Translations under genes and position numbers: made by a program
Part shown: piece after piece, positions 62,176 through 64,000 of the stretch
Numbering within the stretch: the first letter of the stretch is position 1
Layout: each line of letters begins with the position of its first letter
The notes under the pieces: model-generated
The model's database searches: none
Seen by the model: the letters and a program-made list of their open reading frames with translations, nothing else
What the model was told of the DNA's origin: nothing
NCBI RefSeq assembly: GCF_008727775.1
Contig: NZ_CP044232.1
Span: forward strand, 2,046,001 to 2,110,000
DNA from: Microbacterium lushaniae
GTDB lineage: Bacteria; Actinomycetota; Actinomycetes; Actinomycetales; Microbacteriaceae
Reading direction: 5' to 3'
Length of the DNA: 64,000 nt

Positions 62176-62442
62176 ATGAACACCTCTCTCGACCTCGCCC
62201 GGTCACACGACGGCACCGATCGCGACGTCCTGAACGACCTGCGCTCCCTTGCGCACGCCGTGCGGCCGATCGATAGGCTGTCACTGCGCCTGGGCCTGTG
62301 GCTGCTGCTGCACGGCACCCGCAGCATCCAGCCCGCCCCCGGTCACGACGTCCACTCGCGGCGGCGCTCTGCCCAGCGCGCCCGCGAGGCGCGCGAACTG
62401 ACCGCCCAGCGGATGGCCGCGCTCCTGCCCACCCGATCCTGA
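62176..62442 (+). CDS. Small basic protein, function unknown
   Basis: An 88-residue protein starting MNTSLDLARSHDGTDRDVLN. The middle is a possible amphipathic or membrane-associated helix (RLSLRLGLWLLLHGTR). The C terminus is rich in Arg and Ala (RRRSAQRAREARELTAQRM). No family is recognised. An in-frame ATG 10 codons upstream is an alternative, and neither start has a strong ribosome binding site. It lies between the 32-residue ORF and the GNAT gene on the same strand, probably in one transcript. Confidence 0.55.
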   Translation: MNTSLDLARSHDGTDRDVLNDLRSLAHAVRPIDRLSLRLGLWLLLHGTRSIQPAPGHDVHSRRRSAQRAREARELTAQRMAALLPTRS

Positions 62443-62512
62443 TGCCTGCGTCGGGGCCGCCGCACGGCGGCTCCGACGCGGTAGCCCTGCCCCGACTGCG
62501 TGAAGGAATCCC

Positions 62513-63610
62513 ATGAGCACTCCCCCTCCGGGCCTTGAGCTGCGGCCGCTGCCCCTCCCGGCTTCTGCCGACGCCGACGACGCCGGCGATTTCGTGGAGA
62601 TGGTGCGCGTGCGCAACCTCGTCTCCACCGAGATCTCCGGACACGACGACTTCCACCTCACCCCGCACGAGCTGCTCCCCGCCTACGCGCCCGGGCCGCA
62701 CGAACACCGGATGCTGTGGACCGTCGTCCTCGACGGCGACATCGTCGGCCGGATCGGCGTGGACATCCCGCTGGAGGAGGGCTCCCGCGTGGCCTACTGG
62801 CTCGTGGAGCTGCGCCGCGCGGTGTGGGGCCGCGGGATCGGCAGTGCGGCCTACGAGTTGGTCGAGCACACCGCACGCGCCCACCGACGCACGGTGCTGC
62901 AGTCGTGGGCGCAGCATCCCGCCTCTGACGAGAGCCGTCTGCCGTCGCCGACCGGATACGGCAGCGTCCCGCGCGATCATGCGGCCCGCTTCTACCTGCG
63001 GCACGGTCATTCCCTCGAGCAGGTGGAGCGGGTCGGTGCCCTCGACCTCACCGATCCCGGCCTGCCCGACCACCTCGACCGGTTGCTGCAGCGGGCGACG
63101 CTGGCGGCCGAGGGCTATCGCGTCGTGCAGTGGGAGCTGCCGACACCGCCGGAGTTCGTCGACGGGTACGCGTGGATGAAGTCGCGCATGGTCACCGACG
63201 CGCCGGCGGCCGGTTTGGAGTTCGACGAGGAGGCGTGGGATGCCGATCGCCTGCGCCGTCACGAACGGTTCTACCTGGACGCACGTCGCCGGATGCTCGT
63301 GACCGCCGCTCAACACGTCGACTCCGGTGACATCGTCGCGTTCAACGAGCTCGTCATCGGGGGCGATGGCACCCAGGCCACCCATCAGGAGGACACCCTC
63401 GTCCTCTCCGAGCACCGCGGCCACCGGCTGGGGATGCTCGTCAAGTGCGCAGCCCTGATCGCATGGCGAAGCGTCGCACCCCACTCGCCTCGCGTGGTGA
63501 CCATCAACGCGGAGGAGAACCGGCCCATGCTCGACATCAACGAGGCCATCGGCTTCGCCCCGATCGCCTACGAGGGCGGCTGGAAGAAGGTGCTCTCACC
63601 GGGCGAGTGA
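62513..63610 (+). CDS. GNAT family N-acetyltransferase, tandem-domain type
   Basis: A 365-residue protein with two GNAT-like halves. The first has the acetyl-CoA-binding segment AVWGRGIGSAAYELVEHTARA. The second has VLSEHRGHRLGMLVKCAAL followed by VVTINAEENRPMLDINEAIGFA. Tandem GNAT layout is seen in mycothiol synthase (MshD) and in antibiotic or peptide acetyltransferases. Similarity to MshD is only architectural, so I leave the substrate open. GAAGGAA precedes the ATG. Confidence 0.85.
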   Translation: MSTPPPGLELRPLPLPASADADDAGDFVEMVRVRNLVSTEISGHDDFHLTPHELLPAYAPGPHEHRMLWTVVLDGDIVGRIGVDIPLEEGSRVAYWLVELRRAVWGRGIGSAAYELVEHTARAHRRTVLQSWAQHPASDESRLPSPTGYGSVPRDHAARFYLRHGHSLEQVERVGALDLTDPGLPDHLDRLLQRATLAAEGYRVVQWELPTPPEFVDGYAWMKSRMVTDAPAAGLEFDEEAWDADRLRRHERFYLDARRRMLVTAAQHVDSGDIVAFNELVIGGDGTQATHQEDTLVLSEHRGHRLGMLVKCAALIAWRSVAPHSPRVVTINAEENRPMLDINEAIGFAPIAYEGGWKKVLSPGE

Positions 63611-63682
63611 ACCTGCCGGGGCTGCGGGTGGACACCTCTCTGAGCCGGGCTGAGCGCGTGAACGCAGACCAGATCTCAGAGC

Positions 63683-63997
63683 TCAGGCAACCTGCAGGCG
63701 ACGATCGCCGGAGACGTACTCCACGACCAGATCGCCGCCGACGGCCTCAAGGTACTTACGGATGGTGCCTACCTTCGCGCTATCGAGGTCGCCGTGCTCG
63801 ATCTTCGAAACCTGACGCTGGCCGACGCCGATGCGCTTGGCCAGCTCTGCCTGGGTCAGTCCCAGCTGCTCGCGCAATTCACGCAACCGGTAGGCGCGGA
63901 CCTCAGAGAGCATCCGCTCCTTGTGCGCATCGACACGCTCACGATTGACGGGGTGATCGGCGACGAAGTCCTTCAGCGATACGGCCATCGCGCTCAC
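63683..63997 (-). CDS. XRE-family HTH protein, probable HigA-type antitoxin
   Basis: A 104-residue protein with a Cro/CI helix-turn-helix (LREQLGLTQAELAKRIGVGQ, then RQVSKIEHGDLDSAKVGTIRKYLEAVGG) and a short C-terminal beta tail (DLVVEYVSGDRRLQVA). The N-terminal extension and the tail resemble antitoxins of HigBA-type pairs with the toxin encoded upstream. The GTG start is followed by A (GTGA), the form of a 4-nt overlap with an upstream gene, but that gene would lie beyond the window end. An ATG three codons later is an alternative start. Confidence 0.75.
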   Translation of the reverse strand: MSAMAVSLKDFVADHPVNRERVDAHKERMLSEVRAYRLRELREQLGLTQAELAKRIGVGQRQVSKIEHGDLDSAKVGTIRKYLEAVGGDLVVEYVSGDRRLQVA

Positions 63998-64000
63998 TTT

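Overview
The window is a GC-rich, gene-dense actinobacterial chromosome segment. Gene content and protein style point to Microbacteriaceae, most likely Microbacterium or a close relative. Supporting features are the metallopeptidase-clpS-DUF2017 trio, the rpsP-KH-rimM-trmD / rplS-lepB-rnhB / DUF2469-yraN-comM-dprA-xerC region, pyrH-frr-cdsA, smc-ftsY-ffh, a long LigA, acidic tails on S2 and S16, and the GlgE alpha-glucan route. I see no rRNA, tRNA, insertion sequence, prophage or CRISPR array.

Layout. 0-4 kb: clpS trio, YaeQ, a small kinase, a GerW-like protein and DNA polymerase IV. 4-7.5 kb: gatCAB (minus strand). 7.5-13 kb: acyl-CoA ligase, a dicarboxylate/amino-acid symporter, an aldo/keto reductase with its own MerR regulator, and an SDR. 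13-18.4 kb: ligA, mnmA, a 0.5-kb tandem array of palindromes, and a cysteine desulfurase. 18.4-24.9 kb: glgX-glgE-glgB. 24.9-29.6 kb: a divergent MocR/EamA pair, then a CsoR-family regulator facing a CoA-disulfide-reductase/rhodanese gene and a small Cys-rich protein. 29.6-36 kb: thioredoxin-TPR protein and envelope genes. 36-40.5 kb: cdsA, frr, pyrH, tsf, rpsB. 40.8-52 kb: M23-like protein, DUF3060 lipoprotein, then xerC through rpsP. 52-64 kb: a glutamate-cysteine-ligase-like enzyme, a DUF559/AbiEi-like protein flanked by palindromes, ffh, ftsY, smc, a strongly promoted 32-residue ORF, a two-domain GNAT protein and an edge-truncated XRE locus.

How it works together. Most of the window is housekeeping: translation and its quality control, SRP targeting, chromosome condensation, cell-envelope synthesis and DNA uptake or recombination. 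The accessory interest lies in five places. First, a family of hairpins built on a TCAGGAGA/TCTCCTGA core occurs at 4.0, 16.6-17.1, 53.3 and 54.4 kb (with a probable half copy at 41.9 kb), and two copies bracket a DUF559-type nuclease-like gene. Second, a probable persulfide-responsive regulon: the CsoR-family protein lacks the metal-binding His, and matching ATACCC...GGGTAT operators sit near its own gene and in the promoter of the rhodanese-fused reductase. Third, that reductase gene carries an apparent one-base frameshift. Fourth, more than a dozen genes carry a TANNNT-like hexamer about 6 nt before the start codon, the signature of leaderless mRNA. Fifth, a 32-codon ORF has a near-consensus promoter, an operator-like palindrome, a strong ribosome binding site and downstream alternative hairpins.

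All calls come from reading the sequence and from general knowledge of the families. No database search was run.
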